From the IMG/VR virus record IMGVR_UViG_3300037169_000023, positions 1-27,531 of that record: 27,531 bases of DNA; one strand, 5' to 3'. Both the position numbers and the translations under genes were made by a program. The notes under the pieces were generated by a model. It did no database searches and was not told the DNA's origin. It saw only the letters and a program-made list of their open reading frames with translations. The stretch comes from a virus. Within the stretch, counting starts at the first letter, position 1, and every line of letters starts with the position of its first letter. Positions 13,320 to 19,537 of the stretch are shown piece after piece.

Positions 13320-13994
13320 TTGGTCATACCCGTACTGCAGAAAATATTGGCTTGGAGTTTCAGCCGGTATATGGATTACCACAAGTGCCCAGCGCTGGCA
13401 AAGTACAAGCATGTGCTCAAGTTGAAAGAGCCGGATAACGAAGCCATGGCTGGTGGTACGCTAGCCCATAAACAAGCGGAGGACTACACCACTGGCAAGT
13501 TAAAGAAACTGCCCGAAAGATGTAAACAGTTTCCTAAGGAGTTTGCCGCGCTTAGAAAAGCCAAGGCACTGGTAGAGCAGCAGTGGGCATTTAATCGTAA
13601 GTGGGAAGAGGTAAGTTGGTTTGCTAAGGACGCGTGGCTGCGTATTAAAGTGGACGCGCACACTTTGCAGGGTACTAAGGTGCACATTGTTGATCACAAG
13701 ACAGGCAAGGAGCATGAACCTGACCATGGCTGGCAACGCGACCTATACGCGCTTGGAGCTTTGCTTAAGTACCTATGGGCTACAGAAGTAGTAGCGGAGC
13801 ATTGGTATCTAGATGCGGGTGTGGCGCGTGGCGGCGACGTTGTGTACACATTTAAGGACTTGCCCCGGCTTAAGCAGGAGTGGGTAGACCGCACTGCCAA
13901 CATGCTGCAGGATACGCGGTTTGCGCCGTGCCCGGGGCATTACTGCAAGTGGTGCCATTTCCGCCGTGATAATGGAGGACCATGCAAATTTTAG
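13320..13994 (+). CDS. PD-(D/E)XK nuclease, RecB/Cas4-like, 224 aa
   Basis: TTG 13320 is supported by AAGGAGA (13304-13310) upstream. WSFSRYMDYHKCPALAKYK is the RecB-family opening. GGTLAHKQAED gives the conserved His near residue 47. Active-site Asp near 109 (IKVDAH) and Asp125-x-Lys127 (IVDHKTGK) precede the Gln motif WQRDLYAL. Cys23 plus the C-terminal CPGHYCKWC...GPC provide the four Cys of an iron-sulfur cluster, as in Cas4 and AddB. It is expected to be an exonuclease or end-resection enzyme acting on DNA during replication and recombination. Core codon style. It overlaps the next gene. Confidence 0.85.
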   Translation: MVIPVLQKILAWSFSRYMDYHKCPALAKYKHVLKLKEPDNEAMAGGTLAHKQAEDYTTGKLKKLPERCKQFPKEFAALRKAKALVEQQWAFNRKWEEVSWFAKDAWLRIKVDAHTLQGTKVHIVDHKTGKEHEPDHGWQRDLYALGALLKYLWATEVVAEHWYLDAGVARGGDVVYTFKDLPRLKQEWVDRTANMLQDTRFAPCPGHYCKWCHFRRDNGGPCKF

Positions 13995-14167
13995 TCGGGT
14001 TTATATCCGGGGCGTTATTGACTTTGTTTGCCGTAGGCTGGCACCGTGCTTATTTTGTAGCCACGGTTACAAACCGGGTTAGAAACGAGCAATGGTGTAT
14101 TGATTCTGCATGGGCTAAGTCTCACAGTAGCTTACCGCCACCGCCTAACGAGTGTGTAGTGAAATGA
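13982..14167 (+). CDS. Small membrane or secreted protein, 61 aa
   Basis: ATG 13982 lies inside the end of the nuclease gene, after GGAGGACC. Residues 3-19 (ILVGFISGALLTLFAVGW) form an N-terminal hydrophobic helix, so the protein is membrane-anchored or exported. The remainder is short and soluble with PPPP near the end. TGA 14165-14167 overlaps the next ATG as ATGA. Its role inside the replication operon is unknown. Confidence 0.55.
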   Translation: MQILVGFISGALLTLFAVGWHRAYFVATVTNRVRNEQWCIDSAWAKSHSSLPPPPNECVVK

Positions 14168-14592
14168 CTAACTGGGTAGCCATCAACCGTGCCGCTAAGC
14201 GAGCCATGGCACACAAAGAGGAAGCAGGCGTGGAAAGCCACGTTGCTTCCTATGCCTTACGCACCTACGGCTGGGAAAGCATAAAGCTAAACTTGATGGG
14301 CCGCCGCAGCCAGCCCGACAGGTTGTTCTACGCCAAGGGTGGTGTGCCACTGCTGATAGAGTTCAAGCGTAGGGGTAAGAAGCCCGAACTGTTGCAGCAG
14401 CACACAATTAGTAAACTACGGGAGGCAGGCTATGCAGTTGCGTCGTGCGATTCTAGAGAAGCAGGTTGTCGAGTTATTGACCAGTGGGCGGCAGCCTGCA
14501 AAGCAGGTACCCAAGCTGTGGAGGCCACACGGTTATCAGCGGGCGAGTGTGGAATTTCTGCTAGGGCAAAGGGCAAGCGGACTCTTCCTTGA
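14164..14592 (+). CDS. VRR-NUC domain nuclease, 142 aa
   Basis: ATG 14164 overlaps the upstream stop (ATGA). The core matches VRR-NUC: VESHVASYALRTYGW (Glu), LMGRRSQPDRLFYA with Asp52, GGVPLLIEFKRRGKKP with Glu66-x-Lys68, then a Gln pair and LREAGYAVASCDS. These form the PD-(D/E)XK active site of Holliday-junction-like and flap nucleases. In phages this gene commonly sits beside an SNF2 helicase, as here. The last 54 codons overlap the helicase gene in another frame, and the tail beyond VIDQW looks non-conserved. Confidence 0.85.
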   Translation: MTNWVAINRAAKRAMAHKEEAGVESHVASYALRTYGWESIKLNLMGRRSQPDRLFYAKGGVPLLIEFKRRGKKPELLQQHTISKLREAGYAVASCDSREAGCRVIDQWAAACKAGTQAVEATRLSAGECGISARAKGKRTLP

Positions 14593-15931
14593 TCCCGGAA
14601 TGGGCAAAACTAGTATTACCCTTAAAGCCTTTGACGTGTTACGGCAAGAAGGTATGGTTAAGCGAATGTTAGTTATAGCACCGCTGCGGCCATGCTACCT
14701 TGTATGGCCTGCGGAGATAGATGAGTGGCAGAATTTTTCCCATCTGCGTTATAGCATACTGCACGGCGGGCAGCGCCAGATGCAGACTGCACTGGAGCAG
14801 GACGCCGACGTGTACATTATTAATCCCGAAGGGTTGCCTTGGCTAATGAGCGAAGGCCGCTTGAAGCAGCTGGGAGCGCAGGTATTAACGATTGATGAAA
14901 GCAGTAAGTTTCGGCATTGCAACACCCGTAGGTTTAAGCTGCTTAAGCCCGCGCTGAAAACTTTTGACTGGCGGTGGATACTTACTGGCAGCCCCAACTC
15001 TAACGGCTACCTTGATTTGTTTGGGCAAGTGTACCTGCTGGATTTAGGTGCAGCGTTGGGGCAGTACATAACACACTATCGTCAACAGTATTTCTACCCT
15101 ACCGGGTACGGCGGTTACACGTGGAAGCTGCAGGATGGCGCTGAAGAGCGGATACACAAGGTGCTAAAGCCGTTGGTGTTGCGCTTAGACGCGGAGGACT
15201 ACTTAAAGGTACCTAAGCCGGAGCCCAATATTATTCGCGTTGACTTGTCTGCCAATGCACGTAAGGTATACGACGAACTAGAAGAAGACATGATTACTGA
15301 GTTGCGCAGCGGTGCCATTGTTACGGCTACCAATAGCGGTAGTGCGCTCAACAAGTGTTGCCAAGTAGCCAGCGGTGCGCTGTACCACATGCTTGACCCT
15401 ACGCAGCCTGTATTCTGCGGTAAGCGTAAGTGGGAGTTAGTACACAATGCTAAGCTAGAAGCACTGCAGGACTTGATCGACGAACTGCAGGGAAGCCCGC
15501 TGTTGCTAGCCTACGAATACAACCACGATCTAGAGCGCATCTTAAAGTTGTTGCAGGGCCACAAAAAGGAACCTGTGCCGTACCTGGGTAGCGGTGTAAG
15601 CATGCCAGAAAGCATGGCAATTGAGAAGCTATGGAACACCGATCAAATAGCCGTGCTACCGGGCCACCCGCAAAGCATGGGGCACGGGCTTAACTTACAG
15701 CACGGTACGTGCCACCACGTAGCATTTTTCACCATGACTTGGGATTTTGAACTGTATGACCAGTTTATACAGCGCGTTCGCAGGCAGGGCAACAAGAATA
15801 AAGTTGTTTGGGTGCACCACTTTGTGGCGCGCCGTACGGTAGACGAAGTAAAGTTGCGACGCTTGCATAGCAAGAACAAAACGCAGCGCGGCCTGTTGGA
15901 TGCACTGCGTGAGTATGCTAAGGGTAGATGA
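14432..15931 (+). CDS. SNF2-family DEAD-like helicase, 499 aa
   Basis: ATG 14432 has GGAGG about 6 nt upstream, within the VRR-NUC gene. Motifs: Q-like PHGYQRASVEFLL, Walker A DPGMGKTS (Lys59), Ia LVIAPLRP, II TIDESSKF (Asp155-Glu156), III LTGSPNSN (about 184), IV/V segments LLLAYEYN and MGHGLNLQHG, VI QFIQRVRRQG (about 444-453). DE-S instead of DEAH is usual in phage SNF2 proteins. It probably translocates on dsDNA or unwinds structures together with the adjacent VRR-NUC nuclease. It ends LREYAKGR. That end is repeated downstream at 16276-16296, marking the edge of an inserted island. Confidence 0.9.
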   Translation: MQLRRAILEKQVVELLTSGRQPAKQVPKLWRPHGYQRASVEFLLGQRASGLFLDPGMGKTSITLKAFDVLRQEGMVKRMLVIAPLRPCYLVWPAEIDEWQNFSHLRYSILHGGQRQMQTALEQDADVYIINPEGLPWLMSEGRLKQLGAQVLTIDESSKFRHCNTRRFKLLKPALKTFDWRWILTGSPNSNGYLDLFGQVYLLDLGAALGQYITHYRQQYFYPTGYGGYTWKLQDGAEERIHKVLKPLVLRLDAEDYLKVPKPEPNIIRVDLSANARKVYDELEEDMITELRSGAIVTATNSGSALNKCCQVASGALYHMLDPTQPVFCGKRKWELVHNAKLEALQDLIDELQGSPLLLAYEYNHDLERILKLLQGHKKEPVPYLGSGVSMPESMAIEKLWNTDQIAVLPGHPQSMGHGLNLQHGTCHHVAFFTMTWDFELYDQFIQRVRRQGNKNKVVWVHHFVARRTVDEVKLRRLHSKNKTQRGLLDALREYAKGR

Positions 15932-15944
15932 GCTTGGTTGGTGC
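15911..15944 (+). repeat. Direct repeat A1: helicase 3' end and start of interrupted gene
   Basis: These 34 bases encode the helicase end EYAKGR-stop and, in another frame from ATG 15915, MLRVDELGWCG-stop. A2 (16276-16309) matches at 26 of 34 positions, with four of the eight mismatches silent in the EYAKGR frame. A3 (19878-19905) matches A2 apart from a 6-nt deletion and one base. The MLRxxEL start is cognate to that of the gene at 19876, so the helicase's original neighbour appears displaced. Confidence 0.65.
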
Positions 15945-15963
15945 GGTTAAGGAGAAAGCAGAA

Positions 15964-16296
15964 ATGGCAACTAAAACTTGGATTACCGACGCAAACAATA
16001 ACCGCTGCTCCATTGATTATTGGGGGTCGCGTGAAGCGGCACAGAAGGCGCTTGATAGCCTCAAAAACTGCTCCGACTGCTCCGACTGCTGCCACTGCTA
16101 CTGCTGCTCCGACTGCTCCGACTGCTGCCACTGCTACCGCTGCTCCGACTGCTTCGACTGCTCCGACTGCTACCGCTGCTCCGACTGCTCCGACTGCTCC
16201 GACTGCTTCGACTGCACCCGCTGCTCCGACTGCTCCGACTGCTCCGGCTGCTCCAGCGATAATGGTTTACGTTGGGAGTACGCCAAGGGCAGGTGA
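15964..16296 (+). CDS. Cysteine-triplet (CXX) array protein 1, 110 aa
   Basis: ATG 15964 follows AAGGAG with 9 nt spacing. The constant N-terminal region (36 codons, MATKTWITDANNNRC ... ALDSLKNC) is identical in DNA to the copies at 16487 and 19538. Then 20 xxC units follow: SDC, CHC, YCC, YRC, FDC, TRC, SGC. The C-terminus, LRWEYAKGR, is a divergent copy of the helicase end. Similar Cys-triplet tracts occur, from memory, in phage and proteobacterial hypothetical proteins that continue into a WHTCxTTHCRAGW domain. That domain is absent here. A metal-binding or regular disulfide-capable rod is plausible. No modifying enzyme for a peptide natural product is nearby. Confidence 0.75.
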   Translation: MATKTWITDANNNRCSIDYWGSREAAQKALDSLKNCSDCSDCCHCYCCSDCSDCCHCYRCSDCFDCSDCYRCSDCSDCSDCFDCTRCSDCSDCSGCSSDNGLRWEYAKGR

Positions 16297-16399
16297 ACTT
16301 GCGTGCTGCAACGCAGATAGTTATGCTGCTAAGTGGTTGGAAAACATACAACTAATGAGCGTGTTACAACACGCAAATTTAGTGTTGCTAAGTTGTTGA
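16262..16399 (+). CDS. Short duplicate of the 19876 gene start, 45 aa
   Basis: ATG 16262 overlaps the end of array gene 1. After about 10 residues it reads GELACCNADSYAAKWLENI then a helix ending LVLLSC-stop. The gene at 19876 carries the same segment. Apart from an Ala/Thr change, all base differences over this segment are synonymous, so both copies appear to have been selected as protein. Here the frame stops after LLSC while the other continues for 130 residues, so this copy is either a truncated duplicate or an independent small protein. Confidence 0.5.
   Translation: MVYVGSTPRAGELACCNADSYAAKWLENIQLMSVLQHANLVLLSC
16276..16309 (+). repeat. Direct repeat A2
   Basis: Second copy of the helicase 3'-end sequence, encoding WEYAKGR-stop at the end of array gene 1 and RAGELACC in another frame. 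See A1 at 15911. Divergence at silent positions suggests that it came from a related phage rather than by recent local duplication. Confidence 0.65.
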
Positions 16400-16429
16400 T
16401 AGCATTGTGGATAAAGATTTATTTTTCTC

Positions 16430-16459
16430 TTGCACTGTTGCACGTGCAGGCGTTATATT
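16430..16459 (+). promoter_or_regulatory. Promoter with a palindrome in the spacer
   Basis: TTGCAC (16430-16435), 18-bp spacer, TATATT (16454-16459). The spacer contains the perfect palindrome TGCACGTGCA (16439-16448), and TTGCACGTG matches the box before 1425. It would drive array gene 2 and the genes behind it. Confidence 0.65.
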
Positions 16460-16486
16460 TGTTTCGGTTAAGGAGGCGTAACTACA

Positions 16487-16903
16487 ATGGCAACTAAAAC
16501 TTGGATTACCGACGCAAACAATAACCGCTGCTCCATTGATTATTGGGGGTCGCGTGAAGCGGCACAGAAGGCGCTTGATAGCCTCAAAAACTGCTCCGAC
16601 TGCTCCGACTGCACCGACTGCTCCGACTGCACCGACTGCTCCGACTGCACCGACTGCTACCGCTGCTCCGACTGCTCCGACTGCACCGACTGCTACCGCT
16701 GCTCCGACTGCTCCGGCTGCTTCGGCTGCTCCGACTGCTACCACTGCTCCGGCTGCTTCGGCTGCTCCGACTGCACCGACTGCTACCGCTGCTCCGACTG
16801 CTCCGACTGCACCGACTGCTACCGCTGCTCCGACTGCTCCGACTGCTCCGAATGCTACCGCTGCTCCGACTGCTCCGAATGCAAATGCAAATCCGATGTG
16901 TGA
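16487..16903 (+). CDS. Cysteine-triplet (CXX) array protein 2, 138 aa
   Basis: ATG 16487 follows TTAAGGAGGCG. The same 36-codon constant region is followed by 32 xxC units, the longest array here: SDC, TDC, YRC, SGC, FGC, YHC, SEC. Blocks such as YHC-SGC-FGC-SDC also occur in copy 3, suggesting exchange of multi-unit blocks. The tail KCKSDV is short. With Cys at every third residue and Asp or Arg between, metal coordination or a disulfide ladder is plausible. A three-residue period would also suit a polyproline-II-like rod. It has its own promoter. The next gene starts inside its last codons. Confidence 0.75.
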   Translation: MATKTWITDANNNRCSIDYWGSREAAQKALDSLKNCSDCSDCTDCSDCTDCSDCTDCYRCSDCSDCTDCYRCSDCSGCFGCSDCYHCSGCFGCSDCTDCYRCSDCSDCTDCYRCSDCSDCSECYRCSDCSECKCKSDV

Positions 16904-17138
16904 TAACCGAACACAAGCGCAGAAGGACGAAGCGGCCGTGCGGAAAGCTGTGGAGCAAACGCGCCGGCTCTGGGAGAGGTATCAGGCCATCTCGCAGGCG
17001 GTGGCGCTCCGCCAGCTAGCGGATGATACCGATGATCCCGTGGCAGTCGGGGAGATGGTAGAGTTGCTGGCGCAACAGTGGGTCACGCTGACGCTGTTGC
17101 TGGGGATTTCTGAAAAGGAGAAACGCAATGAACGATGA
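16896..17138 (+). CDS. Small helical protein, 80 aa
   Basis: ATG 16896 overlaps the end of array gene 2. No Shine-Dalgarno lies within the repetitive upstream sequence, so translation probably depends on reinitiation. The product is helical and charged (TQAQKDEAAVRKAVEQTRRL, VGEMVELLAQQWVTLTLLLG). Its frame is open far upstream through the array as a Pro-Thr-Ala repeat, so a longer product cannot be excluded. It begins the accessory-style block. Function unknown. Confidence 0.5.
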   Translation: MCDNRTQAQKDEAAVRKAVEQTRRLWERYQAISQAVALRQLADDTDDPVAVGEMVELLAQQWVTLTLLLGISEKEKRNER

Positions 17139-17487
17139 CGACGAGATCGAGGAAGAGTCCGAACCGAAAGTTTTATGCGATCTCTGCGAGAAGCGCCCCG
17201 CCCTAAGCATCACCGACGTAGCTGGGACGAATGCACGAGCCGAGGCCGCGGAGTCGGAGCGCGACCGACAGTACGAGTTCAACGCTGGAATGATTGCCAA
17301 ACTTGCGGCAGCGGAGTCCCAGGTAGCTGCGCTCACCAGCCACTTGGCTAAAATGGAGTGTCCCGTATGCCGAGAAAGCCTCGGTAGACCCCATTCAGAG
17401 TTTTGGAAAGACTGTTCTGACTGCGAAGAGCAACGCGCTGCCCTCTCTCATTCCAAGGAAGCCGCGCCGGGAAAGGATGGATTCTGA
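17128..17487 (+). CDS. Zinc-binding coiled-coil protein, 119 aa
   Basis: ATG 17128 after AAAGGAGAAA. The acidic start (NDDDEIEEESE) is followed by CDLCEKRPA (a CxxC opening), a coiled-coil middle (residues about 35-75, AEAAESERDRQYEFN, AKLAAAESQVAALTSHLAK), then CPVCRESLG and CSDCEEQ. The arrangement resembles small ring- or ribbon-like phage proteins. Function unknown. It overlaps the neighbours at both ends. Confidence 0.6.
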   Translation: MNDDDEIEEESEPKVLCDLCEKRPALSITDVAGTNARAEAAESERDRQYEFNAGMIAKLAAAESQVAALTSHLAKMECPVCRESLGRPHSEFWKDCSDCEEQRAALSHSKEAAPGKDGF

Positions 17488-17618
17488 TGCCGCATGTAGC
17501 GCTGCCCGAAGTGTCTCAGGCTGATGCTGGCAGTCTGGAAACGGTGTCCTGTTGCGAGGCCGAGCCCCGGCGGTTCTTGGCCAAGTTTGGACGGCACTCT
17601 AGTAACCAACGCAACTAG
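17487..17618 (+). CDS. Small hypothetical protein, 43 aa
   Basis: ATG 17487 shares bases with the preceding stop (TGATG), and GAAAGGATGG lies upstream. The product begins PHVALPEVSQADAG, has a Cys pair (SCCEAE) and a basic end, RRFLAKFGRHSSNQRN. Too short for the usual gene finders but packed between genes in the local style. Unrecognised. Confidence 0.4.
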   Translation: MPHVALPEVSQADAGSLETVSCCEAEPRRFLAKFGRHSSNQRN

Positions 17619-17631
17619 CACGAAATAGGGA

Positions 17632-17659
17632 TTTACAAACGGTTGGGTTGTAGTAATCT
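17632..17659 (+). promoter_or_regulatory. Candidate promoter for leaderless transcript
   Basis: TTTACA (17632-17637), 16-bp spacer, TAATCT (17654-17659). ATG 17666 begins only 6 nt after the -10, so a start at the usual distance would give an mRNA beginning at or very near the start codon. Confidence 0.4.
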
Positions 17660-17665
17660 GATTGC

Positions 17666-17797
17666 ATGAAACGTTGTCAAGCAGGTGGTTGCAAGGAGCG
17701 ATACAAGCCGAGAGTCTGGTGGCAACGCTATTGCAGCCTGAGATGCAAAAACCGGGAACTGATACGCCGATACAGGGCAAAAAAGAGAAAACTGTGA
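17666..17797 (+). CDS. Tiny zinc-finger protein, 43 aa
   Basis: ATG 17666 to TGA 17795-17797. The sequence KRCQAGGCKERYKP, then WWQRYCSLRCKNRELIRRYR, ending KKRK, has two Cys pairs, CxxxxC and CSLRC. As I recall, many phages and bacteria encode small CxxxGC...YCSxxCRxRxxxRRYRxRKR zinc proteins of this type. It is probably DNA- or RNA-binding given the very basic C-terminus. No Shine-Dalgarno is present, and a -10-like element just upstream suggests leaderless expression. GTGA couples it to the next gene. Confidence 0.65.
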   Translation: MKRCQAGGCKERYKPRVWWQRYCSLRCKNRELIRRYRAKKRKL

Positions 17798-17952
17798 TCG
17801 ACCAAGAGAAATGCGAAGAATGCGGCAAGTACCTGGATGACTGCGACTGCGACGAGCTTGCAGTCATCGCTGACGAAGGCGCCCCTCAGTTTGACAGCAA
17901 TCGCAACTGGAGCAACCTACCCATGGCCGAGCCGGAAGATGAGGAGTCCTGA
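17794..17952 (+). CDS. Small acidic zinc protein, 52 aa
   Basis: GTG 17794 overlaps the preceding TGA. CEECGKYLDDCDCDE (residues 7-21) holds four Cys suited to one zinc. The rest is acidic and ends EPEDEES. The basic partner immediately upstream and this acidic one form a tightly coupled pair. Function unknown. GAGGAG at its end serves the next gene. Confidence 0.5.
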   Translation: MIDQEKCEECGKYLDDCDCDELAVIADEGAPQFDSNRNWSNLPMAEPEDEES

Positions 17953-17953
17953 T

Positions 17954-18232
17954 ATGAAACCGAAATTCACCCTCACGATCGTGCTGGAAAAACACGAGAT
18001 CGGAGTTCCAGCAACAACGGTACAAAGCGGCCATCTCGTCGATGTGGCGGCCAACGAATCCGAAGCGGTGGAACTCTACGCTGCGCTGCTCAACATGGCT
18101 TACAAGTGGCGCGACAAGATGGATTCCGAGCATATCGTAGCTCAACCGATCAAGCCGCTCACTTGGTGGGAAGAGTGCCATACCGAGCCGATCAAGCCGT
18201 TCATTCACGTATTCACGGAGCCTAAGCCATGA
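17954..18232 (+). CDS. Hypothetical protein, 92 aa
   Basis: ATG 17954 sits 7 nt after GAGGAG. A beta-strand opening (PKFTLTIVLEKHEIG) is followed by a helix (ESEAVELYAALLNMAYKW) and a Pro/Trp-rich end, PLTWWEECHTEPIKPF. No motif is recognised. The stop overlaps the next ATG (ATGA). Confidence 0.55.
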   Translation: MKPKFTLTIVLEKHEIGVPATTVQSGHLVDVAANESEAVELYAALLNMAYKWRDKMDSEHIVAQPIKPLTWWEECHTEPIKPFIHVFTEPKP

Positions 18233-18327
18233 CCGCCTACACCGCTATCGTGTTCGTGATCGGCCTGCTGTGCGGCACCACCGTGGGGTTCGCTGTCTCA
18301 TCTATCTTGCTGGCAGGAAAGGAGTAA
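18229..18327 (+). CDS. Micro-membrane protein, 32 aa
   Basis: ATG 18229 in an ATGA overlap. Nearly the whole product is hydrophobic (TAYTAIVFVIGLLCGTTVG, FAVSSILLAG), a single transmembrane helix with KE at the end. AAAGGAG at its end is the ribosome-binding site of the next gene. Probably real because of the tight packing. Function unknown. Confidence 0.5.
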   Translation: MTAYTAIVFVIGLLCGTTVGFAVSSILLAGKE

Positions 18328-18330
18328 GCC

Positions 18331-18513
18331 ATGGCTGACACAGGCATACGAGAAAGTGGAATGACCGGAATCGAGCGTCACTGGTTCGAGCAAGCCGAGG
18401 AGCAGCAAGCCGCTATCGAAAAGTTCTGGCAAGAAATCATCGTGGCCGATATTGACGAGCTACGAAAACTGGAGGAGGCGTTCCGTGGAAGACCAAACGA
18501 CACAGCCCACTAA
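18331..18513 (+). CDS. Small acidic helical protein, 60 aa
   Basis: ATG 18331 after AAAGGAG. The helical sequence IERHWFEQAEEQQAAIEKFW, then ADIDELRKLEEAFRG, suggests a small coiled coil. It overlaps the ERF gene by 29 nt and contains that gene's GGAGGAGG. It could be an ERF-associated factor by position only. Confidence 0.5.
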   Translation: MADTGIRESGMTGIERHWFEQAEEQQAAIEKFWQEIIVADIDELRKLEEAFRGRPNDTAH

Positions 18514-19426
18514 CCTGATTCAGAAACTTGCCGAAGCCTGCGATGCGGTTGGAGGGGTCGAAAAGAAGGGCCACAACGACGCCCAACGCTACAAGTACGT
18601 CAAGGCAGCAGATATTGCCAAGGCGATCCGGCATGAACTGTTTGGCCGGGGAATTGTCATCCTCCAACACGAACATGAGCCCGAATACCTTGAGGTCGAA
18701 CTCACTCCAGATCGGGACAACAAGCCTCGTAAGGCATTCGAGGTTCGCATCCAAATCGAGTTCCGGGTAACAGACGGAACCACGAGTATTTCGCTGGACG
18801 CCTACGGCACGGCCCGCGACTCTGGCGATAAGGCTATCTGGAAGGCCAAGACCGGAGCTCTGAAATACTTCCTGCGAGGCCTGGGGCTGATCCCTGACGA
18901 GAAGGACGATCCCGAACACGACGCACCGGGCGACGAGGAAGCAGGCGAACTCCACAGCGCCACCAAGCAAGACAATACTGTAACTCTGGCTGGAGTCATA
19001 ACCGCCGAGAAGCAGAGCGAGAAGGGTATCTGGTACACCATCCACACCTTGACTGCTGAGGGCGAAGCCGATGCCTATGTGCTATCTCCGAATGATTCAG
19101 GCCGGCTGGCCGAGAAGATTGACTGGCTGGTGAACCTGCGCGTCCGCCCGCTGGTTGTCTCCAAGCCGGGACTGTTCTTTACCCTGGTTGACGTGCTCAC
19201 TGTGCGCAAGCCGGAAAATCCGGACTCCGAGCCTGCTACCCAAAACGAGCGCAAGAGCGGGATAACCACGAGGCAGATCAATCGGCTATACGCCATCAAG
19301 AGTTCAAAGGGTATATCGGACACATGGCTGACCGACGCCCTGGGCCGGGAAGGCTTCGAGCATACAAACGATCTAACCCCTCTGGCCTACAAGCGGATTT
19401 GCGATGAAATGGAGTTGATGGCATGA
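18485..19426 (+). CDS. erf: ERF-family single-strand annealing protein, 313 aa
   Basis: GTG 18485 lies 5-6 nt after GGAGGAGG. The ERF domain covers about residues 10-140: NLIQKLAEACDAVG, KKGHNDAQRYKYVKAADIAK, a beta-sheet section, then GTARDSGDKAIWKAKTGALK and YFLRGLGLIP. These match the P22 Erf-like family, whose members bind ssDNA and promote annealing. The middle (KQDNTVTLAGVITAEKQ) looks OB-like. The C-terminal part (ITTRQINRLYAIKSS onward) is a helical tail like that in other recombination proteins. Accessory codon style, unlike the flanking core genes, indicates that it came with the island. Confidence 0.85.
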   Translation: MEDQTTQPTNLIQKLAEACDAVGGVEKKGHNDAQRYKYVKAADIAKAIRHELFGRGIVILQHEHEPEYLEVELTPDRDNKPRKAFEVRIQIEFRVTDGTTSISLDAYGTARDSGDKAIWKAKTGALKYFLRGLGLIPDEKDDPEHDAPGDEEAGELHSATKQDNTVTLAGVITAEKQSEKGIWYTIHTLTAEGEADAYVLSPNDSGRLAEKIDWLVNLRVRPLVVSKPGLFFTLVDVLTVRKPENPDSEPATQNERKSGITTRQINRLYAIKSSKGISDTWLTDALGREGFEHTNDLTPLAYKRICDEMELMA

Positions 19427-19461
19427 GCGAAGTACGCATCGTGGTGCCTCTCCTGAAATAA
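19423..19461 (+). pseudogene. Truncated start of a lost downstream gene
   Basis: ATG 19423 (ATGA overlap with ERF) encodes MSEVRIVVPLLK and then TAA. It reads like the first strand of a larger protein, so the gene after ERF was probably cut by the junction with array gene 3. The 76 bases 19462-19537 hold no clear gene, only a 16-codon frame from ATG 19499 and TCAGGAGG, the ribosome-binding site of array gene 3. Confidence 0.35.
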
Positions 19462-19537
19462 ATATCAAAGTGGGTACGAACGGGGGATGACAGAGTGATG
19501 GCGTGGGAGCATTATGCAGACATCAGGAGGCAATCAG

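Noticed and set aside
16072-16880. CRISPR-like array
   Set aside because: The repeats are 9-nt coding units with no spacers and no cas genes.
15938-16958. Pro-Thr-Ala and Ser-Arg-Ser repeat frames across the arrays, on both strands
   Set aside because: They are by-products of the 9-nt unit. The constant head and ribosome-binding sites support only the Cys-triplet frame.
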